64,000 bases of DNA from an uncultured Candidatus Saccharibacteria bacterium (lineage in GTDB: Bacteria; Patescibacteriota; Saccharimonadia; Saccharimonadales; Saccharimonadaceae): NCBI GenBank assembly GCA_947304395.1, contig CAMZBA010000003.1, positions 1-64,000 of the forward strand, read 5' to 3'. The position numbers and the translations under genes are program-made. Positions 41,530 through 48,687 of the stretch are shown one piece after another. Below the pieces are notes generated by a model. That model was not told the origin of the DNA, made no database searches, and saw nothing but the letters and a program-made list of their open reading frames with translations. Each line of letters begins with the position of its first letter. Position 1 is the stretch's first letter.

Positions 41530-41552
41530 AGTGTGTCAAATAGTGTGTCAGA
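41530..41552 (+). repeat. Integrase arm-type direct repeat, right
   Basis: Identical to 32285-32307, 72 nt before the right core. Confidence 0.75.
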
Positions 41553-41623
41553 ATACGATTTATTATTCGATAAACTTGAGCTTTTATCTATTAAAATCAG
41601 CGATTAAGGCCTATTGAGCACTA

Positions 41624-41670
41624 GTCTTCGGAACAAGGGGTCGTGGGTTCGAATCCCTCCGGGTGTACCA
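41624..41670 (+). pseudogene. 3' half of tRNA-Arg(TCG), right attachment site
   Basis: From the core GTCTTCGGAACA the sequence continues as the 3' anticodon stem, variable loop, T arm, acceptor and CCA of the interrupted tRNA. It lacks a promoter and the 5' half. Confidence 0.85.
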
Positions 41671-41707
41671 GCGAAAGGGCGGAGCATAGGCTCCGCTTTT
41701 TCGCTGG
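41668..41707 (+). terminator. tRNA terminator containing the CCA end
   Basis: CCAGCGAAA pairs with TTTCGCTGG around an inner GGAGC/GCTCC hairpin. The CCA of the tRNA half is part of the stem. Confidence 0.55.
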
Positions 41708-41781
41708 TCTCCGTGAGGGGTGAGAGCCCAGGGTTCGCCCAATGCCCGGTTTCGCTTGCGAAACGACGGCGCATTGTTTAT

Positions 41782-41799
41782 ATCCCTCCGGGTGTACCA
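41782..41799 (+). pseudogene. tRNA-Arg 3'-end remnant, second copy
   Basis: ATCCCTCCGGGTGTACCA repeats the T-arm and acceptor 3' strand of tRNA-Arg without the rest. It is followed by a hairpin and T run. Confidence 0.6.
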
Positions 41800-41855
41800 C
41801 AGTTTATATATGGCTTTCGGGCCATTTTTTATTGGAAAAATAATATAATAAGCTT

Positions 41856-42512
41856 ATGACAAATGCAGAGATAATTCAGTTTATTAATCGTATCCAAGAT
41901 GGCGACAAAATAGAAAAGGCGAAAGCAGAGGGTGAAAAGCCTAAAGGGGAAACGCTGAAGATTATCGTGGCCGCAGTGGTGACACTGATAGTAGTTATAG
42001 GGCCTTCGATTGCGCTGGGCTTTCTAGTGGAGAACCCAAGTAAGAGCACAGTTAGAATCTTCGTCTTTGGTTTGATAGCTGTAATATCGGCCACATTATT
42101 GTTTTGGCGCCAAAGTAGAATATCGCGTTTTATGTCAGTCAAAGACGCTCGTAGCCTGATAGACTTAGTTGAAGTGAGCGATCAAGGGCTAATGAATACT
42201 ATTGTCGAAAAGGATGCATTGGTATTTACGGACGAATTAGACAATAGGGCTTACAACTTAATTTACAACTGGCTAAAACATCGCGAAATGTTACGTGGCG
42301 AGCGCTTAAATATCTACAACTTTACGGGAAAACAATTGCGCGAGGCTGTGTCGGAAGAAATCGAGGTGCTTGACCATATGGTATTCTATGCAATTCGACT
42401 TGATGAGATTGCATTCGAAGACAATGCGCAGGGCAGGCTATTTTCTCACGAGCATTTTTATGTCGCACATGGTCGTTGGTTGAGCGATATTATAAACGGC
42501 GCCAAAAAATAA
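41856..42512 (+). CDS. Membrane protein with two transmembrane helices
   Basis: The 218-residue protein has hydrophobic helices at about 30-55 and 65-85, then a cytoplasmic helical domain. I recognise no family. TATAAT (41844-41849) ends 6 nt before the ATG and no ribosome binding site exists, so the gene is probably leaderless. It sits just outside the element, after the tRNA remnants. Confidence 0.55.
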   Translation: MTNAEIIQFINRIQDGDKIEKAKAEGEKPKGETLKIIVAAVVTLIVVIGPSIALGFLVENPSKSTVRIFVFGLIAVISATLLFWRQSRISRFMSVKDARSLIDLVEVSDQGLMNTIVEKDALVFTDELDNRAYNLIYNWLKHREMLRGERLNIYNFTGKQLREAVSEEIEVLDHMVFYAIRLDEIAFEDNAQGRLFSHEHFYVAHGRWLSDIINGAKK

Positions 42513-42615
42513 GATAATATAACTGTGCATAGCGGCAATTCTTTTTGCTTCCGCATATTGCCGTAGCTTATGCTGTAGAAGGCATCACTCTTAATTATAG
42601 TTATAACTTCATGAA

Positions 42616-42665
42616 CTCGGGTGTACCACAGAAAGAGCAGGCATAAGGCCTGCTTTTTCTGTGGT
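42616..42665 (+). pseudogene. tRNA-Arg 3'-end remnant, third copy, with hairpin
   Basis: CTCGGGTGTACCA (42616-42628) is the acceptor 3' strand and CCA of tRNA-Arg. It is followed by CCACAGAAA/TTTCTGTGG enclosing GCAGGC/GCCTGC, the same terminator plan as after 41670. Confidence 0.55.
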
Positions 42666-42720
42666 CTCCGCCCTAGATGCCAAACGTAGAACTTTGCTAT
42701 ACTGACATAAAGAGGTTTTA

Positions 42721-43434
42721 ATGTTCGAGAATCTACATAAGTTTATAAAAGATAAACCAGAAGAAACAGGCGGCACAAAAAAGGATCCTTGGGATATGAC
42801 GCCGCCGGGAACCCCTCCGGACAAAACGCCAACTTCCGCCGCAAAACCAAAAGAAGACGTCGATTTGTTTGATTTATTAAATTATGTTGACGGGTACGAC
42901 CCAAATATTAATACCGTCGAAACGGAGATGTCTTCGGATAAAGATTGGTTTGCGCTGGTGACTAATACGCGGCCAGATGCATCGCTGGATAGCATGTTAA
43001 TTTCGTCGCCAACCGTATTTATACGCGAATATAAAAGGTTCCGCCTTGGCCCCGACGCTACAAAAGACGACATTATGCGTGCAATTGACAACGATGTCAG
43101 GTTTGATTACATTGAGCGTTTTGGGCTAGGCTACGACGCCACATGGGATACCATACGAAAAGAAGTAGTAGAGGAACTAAGGGACATTTGCGCGCGTCAT
43201 GGCTATGACAAAAGTAAGGGTGATTACGCAACATTCATGAAAACGCACCCTAGGTCAAGAAGAGCAATATATCTAGAATATACGGGGCTACAGAACGAGT
43301 CCGTTAGCGATGCGGACCTAATTAGATGCGCGGTAAATAAAACCCGAGTATTAACGGAGCGAATGCAAAAGAAATCCTCTTCCGATTTTTTCGCCAAGAA
43401 CGTAGACGAGGCGACGGGAATCAAGCATGAGTAA
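42721..43434 (+). CDS. Hypothetical protein
   Basis: The 237-residue protein has a Pro/Thr/Lys-rich N-terminus (about 12-45) and a helical remainder in which FRLGPDATKDDIMRAID and FGLGYDATWDTIRKEV form an internal pair of similar units. I do not recognise it. An AGAGG site and a TATACT box lie upstream. Confidence 0.5.
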   Translation: MFENLHKFIKDKPEETGGTKKDPWDMTPPGTPPDKTPTSAAKPKEDVDLFDLLNYVDGYDPNINTVETEMSSDKDWFALVTNTRPDASLDSMLISSPTVFIREYKRFRLGPDATKDDIMRAIDNDVRFDYIERFGLGYDATWDTIRKEVVEELRDICARHGYDKSKGDYATFMKTHPRSRRAIYLEYTGLQNESVSDADLIRCAVNKTRVLTERMQKKSSSDFFAKNVDEATGIKHE

Positions 43435-43524
43435 AACTTCGCAATCGAAGTGGATTAAGCTTTCTAGCTATATATCCTCTTCGTGCTATTATTAAAAATA
43501 GAAGACGAAAAGGAGGTTTTTATA

Positions 43525-44325
43525 ATGAGTAAAGAGTCCGGCCCGAATAGCGCCGAAAACCAAGATCAAGGCCCATCGAGCTACGAGCAAGTGATGGCTG
43601 GCGCCGTGGCTTTTGATGCGACCGAAGCAAGCAAGCGCGCCGCAGAATATAGGAAACAAAAGGCGGAACAGGAGGCGGCAGACAAAGCTGCTGCGGAAGC
43701 GGAAGCAGAGCAGCGCAAGCAAGCATACGAAGACCGAAAGGCAAAAGAACGCGCTGAAGCCGAAGAAAAAGCGCGCCAGCATCAAGAGGCTTGGGAGGCG
43801 CGTCAGGAAAACCACGATTATCCAACGGAAATTCTTGATACCTTTATGGCAAACATTAACGAAGCCATAGCGGAAGCGACTAAAGACGGACAAGAAACCG
43901 CCAATTTTACAAGGGAGGTCACAATATACTTTGGGCCAGGGTATGCGGACTTTGAGCGCAAAGGTATGGCTAGTACGCTTACGGGGAAAGAGGCTAATGG
44001 CGGTTCTCCTGATGTAGTGTGTGAGGCTGCAATCGATAGCGTTATTGATAAAGATCCCGACAACAAGGATTACGGCGATGATATACGTAGTCTCGCTACT
44101 GAACAAATGCCAGCAATCAAGGCAAAGCTTGAAGAGGCTGGATATTTGGTCCAAACCGATGCTAAAACCGGCATCATAACATCGATTGCCTGGGGCGAAG
44201 AGGCAGCAAGAATAACAAAGGAAATGGAGGAAGCGGCAAAGGAGTCAGAGAAACCAGCTCAGACACCAGCAAAACAGCAATCTGCTATTTCACGACTCTT
44301 TTCACGTCTTCGCGGGAAAAATTAA
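43525..44325 (+). CDS. Coiled-coil hypothetical protein
   Basis: The 266-residue protein has an Ala/Glu/Lys/Arg-rich segment at about 30-100 typical of a long coiled coil, followed by a compact alpha/beta region (YFGPGYADFERKGM) and a Pro/Gln tail ending RLFSRLRGKN. I do not recognise it. AAAGGAGG lies 8 nt before the ATG at 43525, which decides the start over a longer in-frame extension. Confidence 0.55.
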   Translation: MSKESGPNSAENQDQGPSSYEQVMAGAVAFDATEASKRAAEYRKQKAEQEAADKAAAEAEAEQRKQAYEDRKAKERAEAEEKARQHQEAWEARQENHDYPTEILDTFMANINEAIAEATKDGQETANFTREVTIYFGPGYADFERKGMASTLTGKEANGGSPDVVCEAAIDSVIDKDPDNKDYGDDIRSLATEQMPAIKAKLEEAGYLVQTDAKTGIITSIAWGEEAARITKEMEEAAKESEKPAQTPAKQQSAISRLFSRLRGKN

Positions 44326-44390
44326 AATCTTTTAAACCCCCCCAATCCATTGCTTATTGTTAGTCGCACCTCCATAAGCTATGGCGCGAC

Positions 44391-44415
44391 AAAAAAGCGT
44401 AGCTTCCGCTACGCC
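44391..44415 (-). terminator. Terminator of the NUDIX gene
   Basis: On the minus strand GCGTAGC/GCTACGC precedes six T residues. Confidence 0.8.
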
Positions 44416-44435
44416 AAAACGTCTCCATCTTTGGC

Positions 44436-44867
44436 CTAAACGCCAATCAGATCCAAATCGCAAATCTTGCCATTTTCGACGGCTGCGATAGCTTCGACTA
44501 TCCATTCGTAAGAACGAAGTTCATTGCGCATTCCCGCAATCTCATCAAAAGAGAACCATTTAGTCTGCATGATTTCGTTCTTATTGTTACTGTCGCTGTG
44601 CTGTTTTAGAATTCTTGTACTAAAAATAATACCAATAAACGAGTCGCCAGCCACCATGTCATTTCTTATTTTCGCTATACCAGTCAACTCGACATCGTAT
44701 CCGCTCTCTTCGAAAATCTCGCGTTTTGCGCCTTCAAAAACATTTTCATTTAGGTCAAGCATTCCCGCTGGAAGGTTCCATTTTCCCCTAATTTCTTTTT
44801 TCGCTTCTTGGACTAGCAAATATTTGCCGTTTTTCTCCAATACGCCACCTACTACAATTATTCCCAT
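44436..44867 (-). CDS. NUDIX hydrolase
   Basis: The 143-residue protein has the full NUDIX box G-x5-E-x7-REIFEESG (about 36-58), which binds Mg and hydrolyses nucleoside diphosphates linked to another moiety. The substrate is unknown. The ATG at 44867 is preferred: an extended -10 (TGA-TAAAAT on the minus strand) ends 7 nt before it, whereas the ATG at 44876 overlaps that box. Confidence 0.85.
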   Translation of the reverse strand: MGIIVVGGVLEKNGKYLLVQEAKKEIRGKWNLPAGMLDLNENVFEGAKREIFEESGYDVELTGIAKIRNDMVAGDSFIGIIFSTRILKQHSDSNNKNEIMQTKWFSFDEIAGMRNELRSYEWIVEAIAAVENGKICDLDLIGV

Positions 44868-44927
44868 GTGAACCATTTTATCACTTGAACTTTTTGTTGC
44901 ATACTTGATAAATGCTATACTAGACGC

Positions 44928-45680
44928 ATGTCTCAGCCAAAAACTCAGCGGAGATTATTAATTGTCCCAACTATTATACTGATTGTTTTTGCAAGTATCT
45001 TCATCTGTTTTTATCAAGCAGTTAAAAATCGTTATATTAGTATCAATGAATGGTCATTGAATTCAAACTCTGTCCGTGGTGTGGACATTTCTGAATATCA
45101 AGCCGATGTTGACATGAATAAGCTCAAAGAACAGGGAATTCAGTTTGTTTATATCAAGGCTACTGAGGGTAGCACTCATGTAGACAGGCGGTTTGCGGCT
45201 AATTGGCAAAACGCTCAGAATGCTGAGCTATCCGCAGGTGCATATCACTTTTTTAATTTTGAGAGCCCCGGCGCCGAGCAGGCAGAGAACTACATTAATA
45301 CCGTCGGTGAATCGCTGGATGGGCGCTTAATTCCCGCAGTAGATCTTGAGATTTATGGCGAAAAAGAATTGGTTAAGCCAAACAAAGACAGTCTTCGTAG
45401 TGAGCTTAAGATTATGCTCGATCGACTCGAAGCGCAATACCATGTCAAACCAATAATTTATGCGCAAAAAGATTTTTATGACACTTATTTGACGGATTTT
45501 TCGGATTATCCGCGTTGGGTTCGTGATATCTATGTGCCGGCGAGATGGAATAATGGTAATGATTGGCTAATTTGGCAGTATAATGATCGCGGTCGATTGG
45601 ATGGCTACACTGGCGGAGAAAAATACATTGACCTCAACGTAGTGAATAGCAACAAAAGTTTAAATGACCTTAAAGTTTAG
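44928..45680 (+). CDS. GH25-family lysozyme with N-terminal membrane anchor
   Basis: The 250-residue protein has a membrane helix (about 12-32) and a glycoside hydrolase 25 domain: RGVDISEYQ, FVYIKATEGS, GAYHFFNF, the catalytic VDLE (about 142-145) and LIWQYND near the end. It cleaves the MurNAc-GlcNAc bond of peptidoglycan, facing outside. In an epibiont it may remodel its own wall or attack a host's. TATACT (44916-44921) ends 6 nt before the ATG, so it is likely leaderless. Confidence 0.88.
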   Translation: MSQPKTQRRLLIVPTIILIVFASIFICFYQAVKNRYISINEWSLNSNSVRGVDISEYQADVDMNKLKEQGIQFVYIKATEGSTHVDRRFAANWQNAQNAELSAGAYHFFNFESPGAEQAENYINTVGESLDGRLIPAVDLEIYGEKELVKPNKDSLRSELKIMLDRLEAQYHVKPIIYAQKDFYDTYLTDFSDYPRWVRDIYVPARWNNGNDWLIWQYNDRGRLDGYTGGEKYIDLNVVNSNKSLNDLKV

Positions 45681-45706
45681 ATAAGGATAATATATAATTA
45701 TTAAAG

Positions 45707-46420
45707 ATGAGCATTTTGGAAGTCCGTAACCTAAGTAAGTCTTACGGTAAAGGTGATAATCTCGTAAAAGCTGTTGACGATGTTAGCTTTACTGTCGAAG
45801 AAGGCGATTTTGTCGCGATTATTGGTGCTAGTGGTTCGGGTAAGTCTACGTTATTACATATGATTGGCGGGGTAGATAACCCAAGTTCTGGCGAGATAAT
45901 TGTCGACGGTGAAGATATTACAAAGTACAATTCCGATAAACTTGCTATTTTTCGTCGCGAAAAGGTCGGCATCATTTACCAGTTTTATAACCTCATTCCC
46001 ATACTAACCGTTCAGGAAAATATCACTCTTCCATGCGACTTGGCTAAAAAAGAAATTAACCAAGAATATCTAAAAGAATTAATCGAAATGCTTGGTCTAA
46101 GTGATCGAGTGAAGCATTTGCCAAATCAATTATCCGGCGGCCAACAGCAACGTGTGGCTATTGGGCGAGCTCTTTTTGGGCAACCAAAAATCATTCTCGC
46201 CGATGAGCCGACGGGAAACCTAGACAAGAAAGCTGGTGACGAAATCGTAAGACTTTTGGAAGTTGCGCATGCAAAATACCGCCAAACCATAATTATAGTT
46301 ACTCATGATATTTCCATTGCGCAACACGCTCAGCGCATTATTACGTTTGAAGATGGAAAAATCATAAAAGACGAACGTAGGGAAGAGCATGAAGATTCTG
46401 ACGAAGCTCAATCGCATTAA
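45707..46420 (+). CDS. MacB/LolD-type ABC ATPase
   Basis: The 237-residue ATPase has Walker A GASGSGKST (about 40), signature LSGGQQQRVAIGRAL (about 143), Walker B ILADEPTGNLD and the H-loop THD. It matches subunits that work with FtsX-like permeases. TATAAT (45693-45698) lies 8 nt before the ATG, so its leader is minimal. It overlaps the permease gene by 32 nt. Confidence 0.9.
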   Translation: MSILEVRNLSKSYGKGDNLVKAVDDVSFTVEEGDFVAIIGASGSGKSTLLHMIGGVDNPSSGEIIVDGEDITKYNSDKLAIFRREKVGIIYQFYNLIPILTVQENITLPCDLAKKEINQEYLKELIEMLGLSDRVKHLPNQLSGGQQQRVAIGRALFGQPKIILADEPTGNLDKKAGDEIVRLLEVAHAKYRQTIIIVTHDISIAQHAQRIITFEDGKIIKDERREEHEDSDEAQSH

Positions 46421-48686
46421 CCTGAGGCAGAATCGCGCTCGTACGATTGTAACTATTATTGGCGTCGTATTGTCTGTTGCGCTAATCTTATCTGTAATTG
46501 GTGTAGCTACTAGCTTCTTGAATAGTTTGCGTCTTCGCGAAATTGAAGAATACGGCGACTACCACATCGTGTATCGTGACGTTCCGGGCAACCTCGTGTC
46601 GGTTATCGAAGAGTCAAAATATGCTAATATACAATACTACTCCGACCACATTGATTATATAGTTCTCGAAGATGGTACGAAGGACTATTATATTGCAGGT
46701 CTCTTCCCGCGAAATTCTTATACACCGATTACCGACGCCAGCATGCTTCGGCGCGATGAGGAGCATCTGTATAACGTATTTATAAAATACCGTAATCCGC
46801 ACGATTATTCTCACAGTGAAAAAATGTTAACTCGCGAACTAAGGGATGCCGGTATGGATGAAATTGAAACGCGCAGCACTCTGATTGCGACCCTAGATGG
46901 CTGCGTGCCAGAAACAACGCGCATTCTCCTGTGGTCATTATCGGTTTTAGCCATTGGCACGCTCGCTATTGCGTCAGCTTTCGTTATTCGAAATTCATTT
47001 AATATTTCAATTACGGAGCGCGAGCGTCAATTTGGTATGCTTTCAAGCATAGGTGCTCGCCCACGCCAAGTTCGCGGAATGGTTTATCGCGAAGCTTTCT
47101 CAATCGGCGCCGTAGCGATCCCGGCTGGCATCATCCTAGGCGTTATCGCAACATTAATCGTCTGCGTTATTATTAACAAACTTGACACTTATGTTTTGGG
47201 TTTTTCGATGTCTTTCTATATCCCAGTTGGCGGATATTTCTTGATTACTATAATTGGCGCAATCATAATCTTTCTCTCTGCTGCTTCGCCCGCAATCGTG
47301 GCAAGCAGAGCTAGCCCTATTGCCGCTTTGCGTAACGAAAAAGATATTAAAATTAAAGCCAAAAAAGTACGCACGTCAAAACTAACGCAGAAAATTTGGG
47401 GAATTGGTGGTGTTATCGCGGCTAAGAATCTCAAGCGCAGTCGCAAAAAATATCATACAACCATCATTTCGATTGCGCTTAGCGTATCGGTGTTTATCGG
47501 CGTTTCGACCTTAATTTCTTATGGCTATAAAGATATCGCTTTTTTGATCGATGATATAGGTTCTAACTTTATGATTTCAGGTGGTACGAAGGAGCTCTAT
47601 AAGGACATTATTGAACGCTTTAACGTAAAAGAGTATGCATATTTTTACGAATCTGCGTCCGGTTCTGCCGATAAGAGGGAGCCGCTACGACTTGTGGCAA
47701 TATCTAAAGATGAATTCGTACGCTTCGCCAAAAAAGCAGGGTATCGCGGCGATGATTATGCAAACATCGCGATTCTGCGCGATTATTACATAGAGTACCA
47801 TGGCAACGGTTCAACAAGCTTCAAGCGAACTAATTACAAAGTTGGTGATACGGTAAAACTCACTCTTGATGACCTGAGGCGTATTTTTGGCCCCCAAATC
47901 GAAAACCGGAATTTAGACCATAATGAAGAGAATGAAGAAGAAACGAATTCGGGTAGCGGCAAGTCGAACGTGAAGACGGTTGAATTGGAAGTTACACTAA
48001 TTACCGAGGAGGTACCTCTTGGAGTGTCGAAAAAAACTTCCGATGGCAAAGGCACACTTTATATTTCCGAAGAAAATAAGATACTAAAAGATGCCTCTGG
48101 TATCTATTTTATGATTAGAGATTTCCATATTGCTGATTCTGGGCTTGGCGAACAAATTGGTAAATATTTAGACAAGAATAGAGATAGAAAGCAATACAAA
48201 AACGAATTTGGAAATGATGCAGATTATTATTATCAAAATGTTGAAATAGCCTATGCTTCAATCCGCAACTTATTGTTGACTTTCGAAATATTAAGCTACG
48301 GATTCATCGCGATCGTTTCATTAATTGGCATAACGAATATATTCAATACGATAACTACGAATATTGCTCTTCGCGCTAAAGAGTTTGCTGTGTTAAAATC
48401 CGTTGGTATGACTGAGAAGGAATTCGGTCGAATGATTCGTCTCGAAAGCGCAATGTATATTACGCGAGCCTTACTGATCGGATTGTCCATCGGTCTACTT
48501 ATGTCGTATGGTATATATAAACTCCTCGATGCGGGAGGGGCGGGAATTGAGCTAATTATTCCGTGGTATGCGATAGTGATTTCAATTTTGGCAGTAGTAA
48601 TTCTAGTGGCCGGCACGATGCGTTATTCGATGCGCCAAATCCGCAAACAAAATATCATTGAAACAATTCGCAAAGAAAGTTTCTAA
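46389..48686 (+). CDS. FtsX-like ABC permease
   Basis: The 765-residue permease has an N-terminal helix, a first membrane block (about 175-320), a large extracytoplasmic domain (about 385-610) and a second membrane block (about 620-750), with the FtsX-type motif ERQFGMLSSIGARPRQV. With the overlapping ATPase it forms a mechanotransmission-type complex that moves or regulates envelope substrates rather than a classic pump. GGAAGAG precedes the ATG. Confidence 0.85.
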   Translation: MKILTKLNRINLRQNRARTIVTIIGVVLSVALILSVIGVATSFLNSLRLREIEEYGDYHIVYRDVPGNLVSVIEESKYANIQYYSDHIDYIVLEDGTKDYYIAGLFPRNSYTPITDASMLRRDEEHLYNVFIKYRNPHDYSHSEKMLTRELRDAGMDEIETRSTLIATLDGCVPETTRILLWSLSVLAIGTLAIASAFVIRNSFNISITERERQFGMLSSIGARPRQVRGMVYREAFSIGAVAIPAGIILGVIATLIVCVIINKLDTYVLGFSMSFYIPVGGYFLITIIGAIIIFLSAASPAIVASRASPIAALRNEKDIKIKAKKVRTSKLTQKIWGIGGVIAAKNLKRSRKKYHTTIISIALSVSVFIGVSTLISYGYKDIAFLIDDIGSNFMISGGTKELYKDIIERFNVKEYAYFYESASGSADKREPLRLVAISKDEFVRFAKKAGYRGDDYANIAILRDYYIEYHGNGSTSFKRTNYKVGDTVKLTLDDLRRIFGPQIENRNLDHNEENEEETNSGSGKSNVKTVELEVTLITEEVPLGVSKKTSDGKGTLYISEENKILKDASGIYFMIRDFHIADSGLGEQIGKYLDKNRDRKQYKNEFGNDADYYYQNVEIAYASIRNLLLTFEILSYGFIAIVSLIGITNIFNTITTNIALRAKEFAVLKSVGMTEKEFGRMIRLESAMYITRALLIGLSIGLLMSYGIYKLLDAGGAGIELIIPWYAIVISILAVVILVAGTMRYSMRQIRKQNIIETIRKESF

Positions 48687-48687
48687 T

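Larger units (their letters stand above)
32156..41635 (+). mobile_element. Integrative element inserted in the tRNA-Arg(TCG) anticodon loop
   Basis: The element spans about 9.5 kb between two copies of the core GTCTTCGGAACA (32156-32167 and 41624-41635); the flanks GAGCACT-x-GTC also match. It carries a tyrosine integrase, an excisionase-like protein, an AAA_25 ATPase, three m5C methyltransferases, a PD-(D/E)XK nuclease, small phage-type genes and a complete tRNA-Arg. No capsid or tail genes are present, so it is an integrative element or a satellite rather than a full prophage. Neither junction restores the target tRNA. Confidence 0.85.

Noticed and set aside
32156-41635. Complete prophage
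   Set aside because: No capsid, portal, tail or lysis genes are present; only integration, replication and cargo functions are seen.
41614-41859. Plus-strand frame through the tRNA-Arg 3' remnants
   Set aside because: It follows tRNA and hairpin sequence only and has no ribosome binding site.
43492-44154. Minus-strand frame rich in Phe and Leu opposite the coiled-coil gene
   Set aside because: It is the complement of Glu/Lys/Ala-rich codons and has no start signals.
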